NCBI RefSeq assembly: GCF_014042345.1
Contig: NZ_JACEZT010000002.1
Span: 310,001-374,000, forward strand
Reading direction: 5' to 3'
Length of the DNA stretch: 64,000 nucleotides
DNA from: Rugamonas brunnea
GTDB lineage: Bacteria > Pseudomonadota > Gammaproteobacteria > Burkholderiales > Burkholderiaceae_D
Each line of letters begins with the position of its first letter. Position 1 is the stretch's first letter. Below, in pieces: positions 29,588-41,509 of the stretch. Below the pieces are notes generated by a model that had not been told where the DNA came from, made no database searches, and was given only the letters and a program-made list of their open reading frames with translations. Made by a program: the position numbers and the translations under genes.

Positions 29588-30502
29588 CTAGCCCGGCAAG
29601 GTCGCCGTCACCGCCGTCAACCGCTCGCGCAGCCACACGTTGGCCGGGTCGTTGTCCACGTTGGCGTGCCAGTACAGGTAGATGTCGAGCGACGGCATGG
29701 TGAGCGGGAAGGGCAGGATCTGATTGTCGAACTGCTGGTTCACGACCTGCGCCAGCCGCTCCGGGATGGTCAGCGCCAGATCCGTCTGGCTCACCACGCG
29801 GCAGGCCGAGAAGTAGTGCTGGCAGCGCAGCCGGATGCGGCGCTGCAGTCCCATGCGGCTCAACTCGAAATCCTCCAGCCCCGGCCCGCGCCGGCGCGAG
29901 CTGGCCATGATGTGCTCCAGCGCCAGGTAGGTGTCCATGTCCAGCATCCCGTCGCGCACCAGCGGGTGGTCGCGCCGCACCAGCACCACCGTCTTGTCGC
30001 GCACCAGCCGCGTGTGGCGCACGTCCGGCGACAGCGGCAGCAGGATGTCGATGGCCGCGTCCAGCGTGCCGGCCGCCAGTTCGCTTTCCAGTTCGCGCCG
30101 CCCCACCTGCAGCGCGTTCAGCCCCACCGACGGCGCGCTGTGCGCCAGCTCCGCCATCAGCGGCGGCAGCACGCTGGCCTCCAGCACGTCGCGCAGCGCC
30201 ACCGAGAAGGTGCGCTCGCTGCTGGCCGGATCGAAGCGCTCCACGCCGTTCAGCGTCACCTCGAAGCCGCGCAGCGCCTGCCGCACCGGCTCGATGATGG
30301 AGCGCGCCAGCGGCGTGGGTACCATCACGTGGCCCTGGCGTTCGAACAGCGGATCGTCGAACAACTGGCGCAGCCGGCCCAGCGCGTGGCTGATGGCCGG
30401 TTGGGTGAGGTTCATCTTCAGGCTGGCGCGCGTGAGGCTGCCTTCCGCGTAGATGGCTTCGAAGACGATGAACAGATTGAGGTCGACGCGCGATATATGC
30501 AT
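29588..30502 (-). CDS. LysR family transcriptional regulator
   Basis: 304 residues. The winged helix is near residues 6-64 (DLNLFIVFEAIYAEGSLTRA, LTQPAISHALGRLRQLFDDP), followed by a NodD/LinR/DntR-like effector domain. It is divergent from the histidine phosphatase/acyl-CoA dehydrogenase pair with a 93-bp gap holding AT-rich dyads, so it likely controls that pair, probably in response to a fatty or branched acyl compound. The effector is not known. Confidence 0.93.
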   Translation of the reverse strand: MHISRVDLNLFIVFEAIYAEGSLTRASLKMNLTQPAISHALGRLRQLFDDPLFERQGHVMVPTPLARSIIEPVRQALRGFEVTLNGVERFDPASSERTFSVALRDVLEASVLPPLMAELAHSAPSVGLNALQVGRRELESELAAGTLDAAIDILLPLSPDVRHTRLVRDKTVVLVRRDHPLVRDGMLDMDTYLALEHIMASSRRRGPGLEDFELSRMGLQRRIRLRCQHYFSACRVVSQTDLALTIPERLAQVVNQQFDNQILPFPLTMPSLDIYLYWHANVDNDPANVWLRERLTAVTATLPG

Positions 30503-30595
30503 GGTATTTATACAGGACGATTAATACTATTCATTTGATGAATTATAGGCGTGGCGGTAAGCTGTGTCTTAATCTGATACGAATGAGTGAGCGAA

Positions 30596-31333
30596 ATGGG
30601 AACTATTTATCTGGTGCGCCACGGCCAGGCGTCGTTTGGCAGCGCCAATTACGACCAGCTGTCCGAACTGGGCTTCGAGCAGGTGCGCTTGCTGGGCCAG
30701 TGGTTCGCCAACACGCGCCAGGGCTTCCACCGGGTCGTCATGGGTGGCATGCAGCGCCACCGCCAGAGCGCGGACACCTGCCTGGCCGAGCTGCCCAAGG
30801 CCCTGCTGCACGACACCGAATGGCGCACCGACACGGATTTCGCGGAATTCGACCACCACCAGGTGCTCCAACGCCACTGCCCCGAGTTCGGCCACGCGGA
30901 CGCGTTCAAGCGCCTGCTGGCCCGGTCGCCGCAGCCGCAACTGGCGTTCCGCAACCTGTTTGAGCAAGCCATGCTGCGCTGGATGAGCGGCGCGCACGCG
31001 GACGATTATGTGGAGAGCTGGCCCCAGTTCCGCCAGCGCTGCGTGGACGCGCTCGAGCGCGTGGCGGCCCAGGCCGACGCGGCCCAGGGCGCGGGGGGCG
31101 CCGACGCGCCGTCGCAGGCCAGCATCGTGTTCACCTCGGGCGGCGTGATCGCGGCCCTGACCCAGCATCTGCTTGGCCTGCCCGATCAGCAGGTCGTCAC
31201 GCTCAACTGGAGCCTGGCCAACGGCGCCGTCACGCGGCTGCGCCACACGCCGGGCCAGATCAGCCTGAGCTCCCTGAACAACTACGCCCATTTGGAATGG
31301 CTGGGCGAAGCTGGCGCCATCACCTACATCTAA
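30596..31333 (+). CDS. Histidine phosphatase family protein
   Basis: About 245 residues from ATG 30596 (or 248 from GTG 30587, with no strong ribosome binding site for either). The catalytic phosphohistidine lies in YLVRHGQAS at the N-terminus; a second active-site element is [10 protein letters not shown], and the C-terminal catalytic histidine-equivalent region reads [11 protein letters not shown], where the usual H is replaced by G, so the catalytic set may be incomplete. Phosphatase, mutase or sugar-phosphatase roles are all possible. It precedes acyl-CoA dehydrogenase by 16 bp in the same transcript. Confidence 0.85.
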   Translation: MGTIYLVRHGQASFGSANYDQLSELGFEQVRLLGQWFANTRQGFHRVVMGGMQRHRQSADTCLAELPKALLHDTEWRTDTDFAEFDHHQVLQRHCPEFGHADAFKRLLARSPQPQLAFRNLFEQAMLRWMSGAHADDYVESWPQFRQRCVDALERVAAQADAAQGAGGADAPSQASIVFTSGGVIAALTQHLLGLPDQQVVTLNWSLANGAVTRLRHTPGQISLSSLNNYAHLEWLGEAGAITYI

Positions 31334-31349
31334 CCAGGAACCCAACACT

Positions 31350-32573
<1,224 letters not shown>

Positions 32574-32810
32574 ATGTCCTCGGCGGCGCGGGCCTGGCCC
32601 CGCGCCGCCGGCGTGGTCCACGCCGCTGGCAGCCCATCTGCACTTTTTTTTCGCAAGTTGCGGAAATGCCTATTGTTTGACGGAAAATCGAACGCACCTG
32701 AAAGCCACGGACATGACGAGATGCAATGCCGAAGCGTTGACGCGGCTGGCGTATGCTCTTAGCATGGTTTCATAACGATAGCCGCTAACGGCAAATTCAG
32801 GGAGAACGAC

Positions 32811-33296
32811 ATGAACAAGTGGATGATGGGAGTGCTGCTGGCTACGGCCTGGCAGCTGCCGGCGCTGGCGGTGGAGCGCAGCAACGCTGAGGATGCGGTG
32901 GCGCTGGTAAACAAGGCCATCGATTATCTGAAGAAGAATGGACCCGAGAAGTCCATCACGGAATTCAACACGCTCACCAGCCCCTTCAATTCGACCAGCG
33001 ACATCAACAAGAAGGGCGATCTGTACCTGTTCATGTTCAACGCCAAGCAAGTCACGGCGGGCCAGCTGGTGCATGGCAAGAACCCCAAGATTGTCGGCAA
33101 GGACTTGTCGGAAATGCGCGACGCGGACGGCGTCTACCTGATCCGCGAAATCTTCAAGACCTGCAATAGCAAGGAAGGCAAGGGCTGGGTCAACTACAAG
33201 TGGCCCAACCCCGTCACCAACACGGTGGAAGCCAAGCAAAGCTACGTCGTCAAGGTGGACGACTTCTGCCTCGGGACCGGCATCTACAAGCCCTGA
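32811..33296 (+). CDS. Single Cache (sCache_2-like) periplasmic protein
   Basis: 161 residues. The signal peptide (cleavage after ALA near residue 20) is followed by a single Cache-like domain, with AVALVNKAIDYLKKNGPEKS, DLYLFMFNAKQVTAGQLVHG and KGWVNYKWPNPVTN, as seen in methyl-accepting receptors and stand-alone periplasmic Cache proteins. It lacks a membrane anchor and any signalling domain, so it may bind a small molecule in the periplasm. ATG 32811 follows AGGGAGAACGAC. It has no operon partner; the neighbour converges. Confidence 0.85.
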   Translation: MNKWMMGVLLATAWQLPALAVERSNAEDAVALVNKAIDYLKKNGPEKSITEFNTLTSPFNSTSDINKKGDLYLFMFNAKQVTAGQLVHGKNPKIVGKDLSEMRDADGVYLIREIFKTCNSKEGKGWVNYKWPNPVTNTVEAKQSYVVKVDDFCLGTGIYKP

Positions 33297-33314
33297 CGCC
33301 GGCCCCGCGCCGGA

Positions 33315-36300
33315 TCAGCGGGCGGCCCGCCGCAGTCGCCATTCCTGCAGCAGCCGCCACGCGGCGGGGATCACGAACAGCGACAGCAGCGGCGCCGTCA
33401 CCATGCCGCCTACCATGGGCGCGGCGATGCGCTGCATCACCTCCGAACCGGCGCCGCTGCCGAACATGATGGGCAGCAGGCCGGCCAGGATCACGGCCAC
33501 CGTCATGGCCTTGGGCCGCACCCGTTGCACGGCGCCTTCCCGGATCGCCTCCAGGATCAGCTCATGCGACAGCGGCCGGCCCTGCGCCAGCCGCGCGTCA
33601 AGCGCGTTGCGCAGGTAGACCAGCATCACCACCCCGAATTCGGCCGCCAGCCCGGCCAGCGCGATGAAGCCCACGGCCGTGGCGACGGACACCGCATGGC
33701 CCAACGCCCACACGAACCAGAAGCCGCCCACCAGCGCGAACGGCACGGTGCACATCAGCAGCGCCGCCTCGCTCACGCGCCGAAACGCAAAGTACAGCAA
33801 CAGGAAGATCACCCCCAGCGTCAGCGGCACCACGGTGCGCAGCCTGGCCTCGGCCCGCTCCAGGTATTCGAACTGGCCGGACCAGCCGATGGCGTAGCCG
33901 GGCGGCAGCGCCACCTCGCGCGCCACGCGCGCCTGCATGGCGCGCACGGCGCCGGCCAGGTCCACGCCGCGCACGTCCACGTACACCCAGCCGGACAGGC
34001 GGGCGTTCTCGCTGCGGATCATGGGCGGGCCGTCGTTGACGGCCAGCGTGGCCACGTCGCCCAGCAGGATCTGCGCGCCGCGTGGCGTGACCACGGGCAG
34101 CGCGCGCAACGCCTGCAGCGAGTCGCGGTAATCCTGCGGATAGCGCACGTTGATGGGGAAGCGCTGGCGGCCATCCACCACTTCGCCCACGTTCTCGCCG
34201 CCGATGGCGGTCGCCACCACCGACTGCACGTCCGCCACGGCCAGCCCGTAGCGCGCGGCGCGGGCCCGGTCCACCGTCACGTCGATGTAGCGCCCGCCGC
34301 GCAGCCGCTCGGCCAGCGCCGACGTCGCGCCCGGCACCTGCTTGACGGCCGCCTCGATGCTGGTGGCGATGGCGTCGATCCGGTTCAGGTCCGGCCCCGT
34401 GACTTTCACGCCCACCGGTGTCTTGATCCCCGTCGAGAGCATGTCGATGCGGTTGCGGATGGGCGGCACCCACACGTTCGACAAGCCGGGCACCTTGACC
34501 ACGCGGTCCAGCTCCTCCACCAGCTTGGCCGGCGTCATGCCGGGCCGCCACTGGTCGCGCGGCTTGAACTGGATGGTGGTTTCGAACATCTCCATCGGCG
34601 CCGGATCGGTGGCCGTTTCGGCGCGGCCGGCCTTACCGAACACGGTGGCCACTTCCGGCACGGTCTTAATCAGGCGGTCCGTCTGCTGCAGCAGTTCGCC
34701 GGCCTTGGCGGCCGACAGGCCGGGCAGGGCGGACGGCATGTACAGCAGGTCGCCCTCGTTCAGCGGCGGTAGGAATTCGCCGCCCAGGCGCGACAGGGGG
34801 ATGGCCGTCAGCGCCAGCGCCGCCAGCGCCACGGCGATGGTGGTGCGCGGATGCAGCAGGCTGGCGTCGAGCAGCGGCCGGTACAGGCGCACCAGCAGGC
34901 GGTTGACGGGATTGGCCGCTTCGCTGGGGATGCGGCCCCGGATCAGATAGCCCATCAACACCGGCACCAGCGTGATGGCCAGGCCGGCGGCCGCCGCCAG
35001 CGTATAGGTCTTGGTGTAGGCCAGCGGCGAGAACAGTTTGCCTTCCTGCGCCTCCAGCCCGAACACGGGGATGAAGGACAACGCCACGATCAGCAGCGAG
35101 AAGAACAGGGCCGGCCCCACTTCGATAGCCGCTTGCGTGATCAGTTCCCAGCGTTGGGCCGCGCTGATGCCCTGGCCCGGATGCGCGTGCTGCCACGCCT
35201 CCAGGTGCTTGTGGGCGTTCTCGATCAGCACCAGCGCCGCGTCGGTGGCCGCGCCCACGGCGATGGCGATGCCGCCCAGCGACATGATGTTGGCGTTCAC
35301 GCCCTGGTAGCGCATCACGATGAAGGCCGCCAGCACGCCCAGCGGCAGGGAAATGATGGCTACGGCGGCGCTGCGCAGATGGAACAGGAACAGCGCGCAG
35401 ACGATGGCCACCACGATGAATTCCTCCATCAGCTTGTCGCGCAGGTTGGCCACGGAGGCGGCGATCAGCGTCGAGCGGTCGTAGGTGGTTACCACTTCCA
35501 CGCCGGCCGGCAGCGAGGCCTTGAGCGCCGCCAGCTTGGCCTTGATGGCGGTGATCGTGTCGAGCGCGTTCTTCCCGGAGCGCATCACGACCACGCCGCC
35601 AGCCACTTCGCCTTCGCCGTTCAGTTCCGCGATCCCGCGCCGCATTTCCGGCCCCAGGCGCACGCTGGCCACGTCGCGCAGCAGCACCGGCGTGCCGCTT
35701 TCGCCGGCGTCCAGCACGATGTTGCGGAAGTCGTCCAGCGAGCGCAGGTAGCCGTGCGCGCGCACCATGTATTCCGTCTCGGCCATCTCCACCACCGAGC
35801 CACCCGATTCCTGGTTGGCCTTGGCGATGGCGTCGAGCACCTTGGCGTGCGACATGCCGTAGGCGCGCAGCCGGTCCGGGTCCAGCACGATCTGGTACTG
35901 GCGCACCATACCGCCGATGCTGGCCACTTCGGCCACGTTGGCCACCGTCTTGAGTTCGAACTTGAGGAACCAGTCGTTCAGCGCGCGCAGCTGGCCCAGG
36001 TCGTGACGACCGCTGCGGTCCACGAGAGCGTATTCGTAGACCCAGCCCACGCCGGTGCCATCCGGCCCCAGTTCGGCGCGCACGCCGGCCGGCAGGCGGC
36101 TTTGCACCTGGTTGATGTACTCGGCCACGCGCGAACGGGCCCAGTACTGGTCGGTGGCGTCGTCGAACAGCACATAGACGAAGGCGTCGCCGAAGAAGGA
36201 ATAGCCGCGCACGGTCCTGGCGCCGGGGACGGACAGCAGGGCCGTCGTCAACGGATAGGTCACCTGATCCTCCACCAGCTGCGGCGCCTGGCCCGGATAC

Positions 36301-36455
36301 TGGGCGCGCACGATGACCTGGGTGTCCGACAGGTCGGGCAGGGCGTCGAGCGAGGTCTGGCGCAGCGACACCAGGCCCCACGCGGCCAGCAACGCGGCGG
36401 CCAGCAGCACCCAGATGCGGTACGCAATGGCGTGCCGGATGACGCGGGCGATCAT
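33315..36455 (-). CDS. cusA: CusA/CzcA family heavy-metal efflux RND transporter
   Basis: 1046 residues, full length for HME-RND pumps. Twelve transmembrane helices and two large periplasmic loops are expected; recognisable are the N-terminal [60 protein letters not shown] and [20 protein letters not shown] near the end. It exports monovalent or divalent metal ions with proton antiport. The Met-containing loops and CusB with a heavy-metal-binding domain make Cu/Ag more likely than Zn/Co/Cd, but specificity is inferred. It overlaps the adaptor gene by ATGA and is the last gene of the operon. Confidence 0.94.
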   Translation of the reverse strand: MIARVIRHAIAYRIWVLLAAALLAAWGLVSLRQTSLDALPDLSDTQVIVRAQYPGQAPQLVEDQVTYPLTTALLSVPGARTVRGYSFFGDAFVYVLFDDATDQYWARSRVAEYINQVQSRLPAGVRAELGPDGTGVGWVYEYALVDRSGRHDLGQLRALNDWFLKFELKTVANVAEVASIGGMVRQYQIVLDPDRLRAYGMSHAKVLDAIAKANQESGGSVVEMAETEYMVRAHGYLRSLDDFRNIVLDAGESGTPVLLRDVASVRLGPEMRRGIAELNGEGEVAGGVVVMRSGKNALDTITAIKAKLAALKASLPAGVEVVTTYDRSTLIAASVANLRDKLMEEFIVVAIVCALFLFHLRSAAVAIISLPLGVLAAFIVMRYQGVNANIMSLGGIAIAVGAATDAALVLIENAHKHLEAWQHAHPGQGISAAQRWELITQAAIEVGPALFFSLLIVALSFIPVFGLEAQEGKLFSPLAYTKTYTLAAAAGLAITLVPVLMGYLIRGRIPSEAANPVNRLLVRLYRPLLDASLLHPRTTIAVALAALALTAIPLSRLGGEFLPPLNEGDLLYMPSALPGLSAAKAGELLQQTDRLIKTVPEVATVFGKAGRAETATDPAPMEMFETTIQFKPRDQWRPGMTPAKLVEELDRVVKVPGLSNVWVPPIRNRIDMLSTGIKTPVGVKVTGPDLNRIDAIATSIEAAVKQVPGATSALAERLRGGRYIDVTVDRARAARYGLAVADVQSVVATAIGGENVGEVVDGRQRFPINVRYPQDYRDSLQALRALPVVTPRGAQILLGDVATLAVNDGPPMIRSENARLSGWVYVDVRGVDLAGAVRAMQARVAREVALPPGYAIGWSGQFEYLERAEARLRTVVPLTLGVIFLLLYFAFRRVSEAALLMCTVPFALVGGFWFVWALGHAVSVATAVGFIALAGLAAEFGVVMLVYLRNALDARLAQGRPLSHELILEAIREGAVQRVRPKAMTVAVILAGLLPIMFGSGAGSEVMQRIAAPMVGGMVTAPLLSLFVIPAAWRLLQEWRLRRAAR

Positions 36456-37858
36456 TGCATGCCTCCCTTGGGCGGCGCGCTGTCAACTGGCTTCGGCAGG
36501 TCCTTGGGCAGGAATTTCGGCAGGATTGCACGCAGGTTCGCTTCGGAGTCGATCAGGAACTGGCCGGAAGCGACCACCCGCTGGCCTGCTTCCAGGCCGC
36601 TGAGGATTTCCGTCTCGTCGCCATGCTCGCGGCCGGGCGTGACGGCCACCGGGCGGATACCGTGCTGCTCGTCGGCCACAAGCACCACGGCGTGCTTGCC
36701 CGAGGTGATGATGGCTTCCGTGGGCACCAGCAGTCCGTGCCCGGCGCTGGCGCCTTCCAGCTGCACCTGCATCAGCATGCCGGGAACCAGCGCGCCGTCG
36801 CGATTGTCCAGCTCCAGGCGCGCCTGCACCGTACGGCTGGCGGGGTTCACGGCCGGCAGCAGCTCGCGCACGCGGCCCGTGTAGCTGCGCTGCGGCGCGC
36901 CGGCGAACGCAGCGTGGACCGTCATGCCGGGGCTGACAGCGGGCACCAGCGACTCGGGCACTTCCGCCAGCAGCCAGATTTTATCGACGGGCGATATCTT
37001 GGCGATCGTCATGCCGGGACTGGCCATGGCGCCTTCGCGCAGGCCCAGTTCCGTGACGATGCCCGACACGGGCGCCGTCAGCGTGTAGCCGCGCTGCGCC
37101 TTGCCGCTGCGTTCGGCCTCCGCCACCAGCGCGTCGGGAATGGACAGCGCGCGCATGCGCTGGCGCGCGGCGGCGGCCAGCGCGTCGTTGCCGCTGCGGC
37201 GCAGTTCCAGGTATTCCTCCTGCGGCGCCAGCCATTCCGGCACAAACAGTGTAGCGATGGGCTGGCCACGGCGCACCGCCTGCATGGGCGCGCGCGCGTG
37301 CAGGCGTTCGACGTAGCCCGTCACGCGGCTTTGCACCACGGCCGTCGTGCTGTCGTTGAACTGGGTGGTGCCGACCAGCGACAGCGTGTCGCGTACTTCC
37401 GCGTGGCGCACGGTGGCGTAGCGTATGCCCAGGTTCTGGCGCAAGGCGGGGCTGATGCGCACGCCGGCGCCGTCGTCGGCTTCGGCCTCGCTGCCGGCGG
37501 TGCCAGTGGTGCCGGCGCTGGCGCTCGCGCCCTCGTCCGCGAACACGGGCACCAGCTCCATGTCCATGAATGGACTTTTACCGGGCTTGTCGAACCGCTG
37601 GTCGGGCTTCATGGGGTCATGCCAGTACAGCACGCGACGGCCAGTGGCCGGATCGATCTTGTCGCCGCCGGCTTGTGCCTCCTTTGGCATCGTGTGCGTC
37701 GTATGCGCCGGTGCCTGCGCTGCAGTGGATGCTGCCGCCATCGTTCCTGTGGCCGCTCCCTGCGCGCCCGCGCGCGTGCCGAGCAGGTAGCCGCCGTAGG
37801 ACAGGCCGGCTGCCGCCAACGCCAGGATCAGGATGGTGGGAGTGGATGGTTTGTTCAT
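36452..37858 (-). CDS. cusB: CusB-type RND periplasmic adaptor with heavy-metal-binding domain
   Basis: 468 residues. N-terminal hydrophobic anchor (about residues 7-27), then a heavy-metal-binding domain [28 protein letters not shown] (YHS-like, typical of CusB). This is followed by a barrel-sandwich hybrid, with [20 protein letters not shown], a helical hairpin, and the beta-barrel/MPD with [20 protein letters not shown]. Its ends overlap the neighbours by ATGA on both sides, so cusC-cusB-cusA are translated as one unit. Confidence 0.94.
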   Translation of the reverse strand: MNKPSTPTILILALAAAGLSYGGYLLGTRAGAQGAATGTMAAASTAAQAPAHTTHTMPKEAQAGGDKIDPATGRRVLYWHDPMKPDQRFDKPGKSPFMDMELVPVFADEGASASAGTTGTAGSEAEADDGAGVRISPALRQNLGIRYATVRHAEVRDTLSLVGTTQFNDSTTAVVQSRVTGYVERLHARAPMQAVRRGQPIATLFVPEWLAPQEEYLELRRSGNDALAAAARQRMRALSIPDALVAEAERSGKAQRGYTLTAPVSGIVTELGLREGAMASPGMTIAKISPVDKIWLLAEVPESLVPAVSPGMTVHAAFAGAPQRSYTGRVRELLPAVNPASRTVQARLELDNRDGALVPGMLMQVQLEGASAGHGLLVPTEAIITSGKHAVVLVADEQHGIRPVAVTPGREHGDETEILSGLEAGQRVVASGQFLIDSEANLRAILPKFLPKDLPKPVDSAPPKGGMQ

Positions 37859-39171
37859 TGTGCGTCCCCAGCGGCTTGCGCCATGTCGGTTGGGATCAGA
37901 TCCAGTTCCAGCCGGGCCCAGGCCAGTGCGGCCTGCTTTTCCAGCTCGTTGCGCTGCAGTTGTTTTTCGAGCAGCGTGCGGCGGGCCTTGAAGATGGCCG
38001 CCAGCGGACCGGCGCCGGAGCGGTAAGCGGCCGTGGCCAGTTCGACCTGTTCACGCGCCAGCGGCAGCAGGTCCGCATCGAATCGGGCGATGCGTTGCCG
38101 CGTGCTGTCCAGCTCCAGCACCATGGCGTCGTGCTGGGCCCGCAGTTCGAGCAGGGCGTCGTCGCGCAGCAGGCGGGCCCGCGTGGCCATGGCCGACTTC
38201 TCGGCCACCTCGCGGTCCTGGCGCTGGCCGCGATTGACGGTGAGCGGGATGCTCACGCCGAACGAGAACATGTTGGCGTACTGGCTGCCGCGCTGGCTGA
38301 AGCCCGCTTCGAAGGTCCAGTCGGGATTGCGCTCGCGCACGGACAGCGCCGCGTCGGCATCGGCCAGGGCCAGCGCGCGCTGGGCCGCGATGGCGGCGGG
38401 GTGGCGTTGTTCCAGCGTGGCGTCGGCGGTGCTGGCGTCGTGTGCCGAGAGTGGTGGCGTTGCGTCGGCCACGGCATCGGCCCGCACGCCGGTCCAGCGC
38501 GCGAGGACGATGCGCGCCGCTTGCAGCTCCTGCTCCGCGCGGCGGGTGTCGTCGTTGGACTGGGCCTGTTCCAGCTGCGCTTGCAGCACGTCGGCCGCCG
38601 TGGCCTGGGCGCCGCGATGACTGGCGCGCACGGTGCGCAGGTCGGCCGCCGTCTCCTGGTCCACTTGTTGATACAGGCGCAGGCCGCGCTGCGCGTACAG
38701 CATCGCCAGCCAGGCCTTGCCGGCTTCCGCGCGCACTTTGGCCACGGTGTCGAGCCGGGCGCCTTGTTCCGCTTCCACGGCGCGGCTGGCGCGCAACTGG
38801 CGGGCGGCCCGCTTGTCGGCCGAGACCCACTGCTGCTCGATGCCGAGCTTACGCATGGTCATGAAGTCGGCCGTGGTGCTGAATTGATCGGGGCCGCTGA
38901 GCGGCACGTTGTCGATGCCCAGCTTGAGCATCGGGTCGGGCAACTGGCCGGCCCGGGCGGCGGCCTCGGTGCTGGCCTGCACGGAAGCCTGCGCGGCGCG
39001 GTTCGCGGCCGACGCCTGCGTGGCCAGGCGCAGCGCCTCGTCCAGCGTCAGGTTGGCGGCCTGGCCGAAGGCGAGCGTGGAGGCGCAGCACAGCGCGGCG
39101 AGCAGCGCCAGTCGCAGCCCGCCATGATGCGGACGGCCGGCGCCCGCAGTCGGTGTGAAAAGTGTGGACAT
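37855..39171 (-). CDS. TolC family outer-membrane efflux protein (CusC-like)
   Basis: 438 residues. Probable signal peptide up to about residue 36 (LALLAALCCASTLAFG, AQAA), then two OEP repeats with the coiled-coil alternation AARAGQLPDPMLKLGIDNVP and LELDSTRQRIARFDADLLPL. It builds the outer-membrane channel for the metal pump. It is the first of the three overlapping genes. The N-terminal part before the signal peptide is Gly/His-rich; an alternative start could lie a few codons downstream. Confidence 0.92.
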   Translation of the reverse strand: MSTLFTPTAGAGRPHHGGLRLALLAALCCASTLAFGQAANLTLDEALRLATQASAANRAAQASVQASTEAAARAGQLPDPMLKLGIDNVPLSGPDQFSTTADFMTMRKLGIEQQWVSADKRAARQLRASRAVEAEQGARLDTVAKVRAEAGKAWLAMLYAQRGLRLYQQVDQETAADLRTVRASHRGAQATAADVLQAQLEQAQSNDDTRRAEQELQAARIVLARWTGVRADAVADATPPLSAHDASTADATLEQRHPAAIAAQRALALADADAALSVRERNPDWTFEAGFSQRGSQYANMFSFGVSIPLTVNRGQRQDREVAEKSAMATRARLLRDDALLELRAQHDAMVLELDSTRQRIARFDADLLPLAREQVELATAAYRSGAGPLAAIFKARRTLLEKQLQRNELEKQAALAWARLELDLIPTDMAQAAGDAQ

Positions 39172-39244
39172 GAAAACCCCTTCTGGTGAAAGACGAGCGC
39201 CGACCTGGCCTGGGGCCGGGCGGCGCGAACCGGAAGGGGCGGTG

Positions 39245-39625
39245 TCAGATTCTCAGGCGTTGCGTGCGCAGGTAGGGCGGATCGGTCCCCGCTGGCGTCA
39301 CGGTGTCGGTCCAGGCCAGCGCCAGTTGCGGCGGCACGACCGGGGTGGCGGCGGGGATGATGAAGGCGATGGAGACAGGCACCAGGTCGGGCGCGTTGCC
39401 CGCATGGTCATGCGCCACCTTGGCGGCGGACTGGTATTCGGCGCACTGGATGGGCTTGTCCATGTCCATGCCGGCGCAAGGCATGCCGGCCATGGCGCGC
39501 GCCTGCGCCGGTTCCACCGTCTGCTGCGGACAGACGTACAGGGCCATCGCCATGCCCGAATTCATGATGGTCATGATGAGCAGGCACGCGATCAGCCGGA
39601 ACAGGGATGGAAAAGAGCGGCGCAT
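39245..39625 (-). CDS. Small secreted Met/His/Cys-containing protein upstream of the metal pump
   Basis: 126 residues: a signal peptide (about residues 1-28) then a short periplasmic domain with CPQQ, MAGMPCAGMDMDKPIQCAEY and a VAHDHAG motif, a cluster of Cys, Met and His typical of copper/silver-binding proteins. It ends YLRTQRLRI and lies 73 bp upstream of the outer-membrane component on the same strand. I infer a periplasmic metal-binding accessory of the Cus-type pump, but the family is not one I can name. Confidence 0.7.
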   Translation of the reverse strand: MRRSFPSLFRLIACLLIMTIMNSGMAMALYVCPQQTVEPAQARAMAGMPCAGMDMDKPIQCAEYQSAAKVAHDHAGNAPDLVPVSIAFIIPAATPVVPPQLALAWTDTVTPAGTDPPYLRTQRLRI

Positions 39626-39817
39626 GCGGATAGTGTAGCGAAAAATGCCGAGCGCAGGCTTAAGAAAGTCGGGCCGGATTGACGGCGCGCGGCATGGCGC
39701 GGCCAGTGCGCTGTCCGCGCAACGGCCGCATTATTTGTCGGGACAAGTGCGCCGCGATCGGGCCGCGCCTTCTATAATTTTGAACGAAGCATAACTTTTT
39801 GGGAAAGCGAGCACACC

Positions 39818-40444
39818 ATGAAACTGACCAGTACCAGCTTCGCCGACAACGGGACCATCCCCGGCGAATTCGCGTTCGCGGTGATCGATCCCGCGAACCA
39901 TGTCGCGCTGTCGGGCAACCGCAATCCCCAGCTGGCGTGGAGCGATGTGCCGGCCGGCACCCAGTCCTTCGTCCTGATCTGCCACGATCCGGACGTGCCC
40001 AGCCGGGGCGACGACGTCAACCAGGAAGGCCGTGAAGTGCCGGCGTCGCTGCCGCGCGTGGACTTCTTCCACTGGCTGCTGCTCGACATTCCGGCCAGCG
40101 TGCGCGAGATCGCGGCGGGCAGCCACAGCGAGGGCATCACGCCGCGCGGCAAGTCCGGCCCGGACGCCCCGCATGGCATGGTGCACGGCGTGAACGACTA
40201 CACGGGCTGGTTCGCCGGCGACGGCGAGATGGGCGGCGACTACCATGGTTACGACGGCCCGTGCCCGCCATGGAACGACACGCTGCTGCACCATTATGTG
40301 TTCACGCTGTATGCGCTCGATATTCCCGTGCTGCCCAAGGAGCGCGTCATGGATGGCCAGGCCGTGCTCCGCGCGATCGCCGGGCATGTGCTGGCCGAGG
40401 CGCATATCACCGGCACCTACACGCTCAATCCCAAGGTCCGGTGA
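39818..40444 (+). CDS. YbhB/YbcL family PEBP (Raf-kinase-inhibitor-like) protein
   Basis: 208 residues. The opening MKLTSTSFADNGTIPGEFAF and the ligand-pocket motifs FVLICHDPDVP and HWLLLDIPA, with GPCPPWND and HHYVFTLYALD, define the bacterial PEBP family. No catalytic activity is firmly known for these cytoplasmic proteins. The 192-bp upstream gap should hold its promoter. It converges with apbE. Confidence 0.92.
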   Translation: MKLTSTSFADNGTIPGEFAFAVIDPANHVALSGNRNPQLAWSDVPAGTQSFVLICHDPDVPSRGDDVNQEGREVPASLPRVDFFHWLLLDIPASVREIAAGSHSEGITPRGKSGPDAPHGMVHGVNDYTGWFAGDGEMGGDYHGYDGPCPPWNDTLLHHYVFTLYALDIPVLPKERVMDGQAVLRAIAGHVLAEAHITGTYTLNPKVR

Positions 40445-40522
40445 GGGGGGGCTGCGGCGCTGTGGCGCCGTGGCCAGCGGGATCGGGCAAGCTGAAGTCG
40501 CGTACCCGGGCGCTGGCGTTGG

Positions 40523-41509
40523 TCAGGCAGGTTGGGCGAGCTCGCCCGCGAGGATCAGGGTTTCCCGCAAGCCGTCGCCGTCGCGCAGCACGAACAGCGC
40601 GTCCATGCCCCGTTGCCTGGCCAGCGCCACGCCCTCGACGGGGCCCAGCACCATCAGCGCCGTGGCCCAGGCGTCGGCCAGCATGCAGGTCGACGACAAC
40701 ACGGTGACGGCGGCCAGGCCATTCGACAGCGGCCGCCCTTGTGCCGGGTCCATCGTGTGCCCGTAGCGCGTTCCGTCCACGTCCACCCAGTGCCGGTAAT
40801 CGCCGGAGGTGGCGATCGCCATGTCCTCCAGTTCCATCACGCCGGCCACTTCGCGCGTACCGTAGGTGGGCTTTTCGAGCGCCACGGCCCAAGGCGCGCC
40901 ATCGGGTTTTGTGCCGCGCGCCCGCATTTCGCCGTCGATGCCGACCAGGTAGCGGTCGATGCCCCAACCGTCCAGGCAATGGGCCAGCTTGTCGACGCCG
41001 TAACCCTTGGCGATGCCGCACAGGTCCAATGCCAGCGGGGCATGCTTGCGCACCCGCAGCCGCCCCAGGTCCACCTCCAGCGCCGTGGTGGCCGGGGTGA
41101 ACACGGCGGGCGGCGGCGCCATGCCGGTCGTCGTGGGCTGGCGCTGCGCCGGACCGAAACCCCAGCGCGCCACCAAATCGCCGACGCCCATCTCGAACGC
41201 GCCGTCCGATTGCAGACTGATCCGCAGACCCGTCGCCAGCACTTGCGCCAGCTCCGCAGGCACGGCGAGCCACGCATGTGCGGGCGCCGCGTTCAGGCGG
41301 CACAGGTCGGAGTCCGGGTTCCAGTTCGACATCTGGCGGTCGACCTGATCCACGGCCGCGAACAGGCTGGCGTGGATGGCGGCGCGGTCCAGTCCCGGCG
41401 GGCCGTAGAAGAGCGCCGTGTAGCGCGTGCCCATGGTCTCACCATTGAGGCTGTAGCGCTCCGGTTGTTCCGGCGATAGCTCAGAAGACGTCTTCACGAT
41501 ACCTCCCAT
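40523..41509 (-). CDS. apbE: FAD:protein FMN transferase
   Basis: 328 residues. Attaches FMN covalently to Thr/Ser of target flavoproteins outside the cytoplasm, using FAD. ApbE motifs are clear: GETMGTRYTALFYG, LDLCGIAKGYGVDK, IATSGDYRHWV, GHTMDPAQGRPLSNG and ADAWATALMVLGP. No evident signal peptide is seen, only a short charged N-terminus, which is unusual and may mean the real start lies elsewhere. The start overlaps the end of the PepSY-flavoprotein gene by 29 bp, so the two are coupled and its substrate may be a protein of this operon. Confidence 0.93.
   Translation of the reverse strand: MGGIVKTSSELSPEQPERYSLNGETMGTRYTALFYGPPGLDRAAIHASLFAAVDQVDRQMSNWNPDSDLCRLNAAPAHAWLAVPAELAQVLATGLRISLQSDGAFEMGVGDLVARWGFGPAQRQPTTTGMAPPPAVFTPATTALEVDLGRLRVRKHAPLALDLCGIAKGYGVDKLAHCLDGWGIDRYLVGIDGEMRARGTKPDGAPWAVALEKPTYGTREVAGVMELEDMAIATSGDYRHWVDVDGTRYGHTMDPAQGRPLSNGLAAVTVLSSTCMLADAWATALMVLGPVEGVALARQRGMDALFVLRDGDGLRETLILAGELAQPA

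Noticed and set aside
34851..36884. Plus-strand frame of 677 codons opposite cusA/cusB
   Set aside because: Complement of a conserved RND pump gene; low-complexity His/Gln/Arg composition.
40445..40522. Possible pseudogene or missing gene between the PEBP gene and apbE
   Set aside because: Only 78 bp of convergent spacer with no open frame or similarity.
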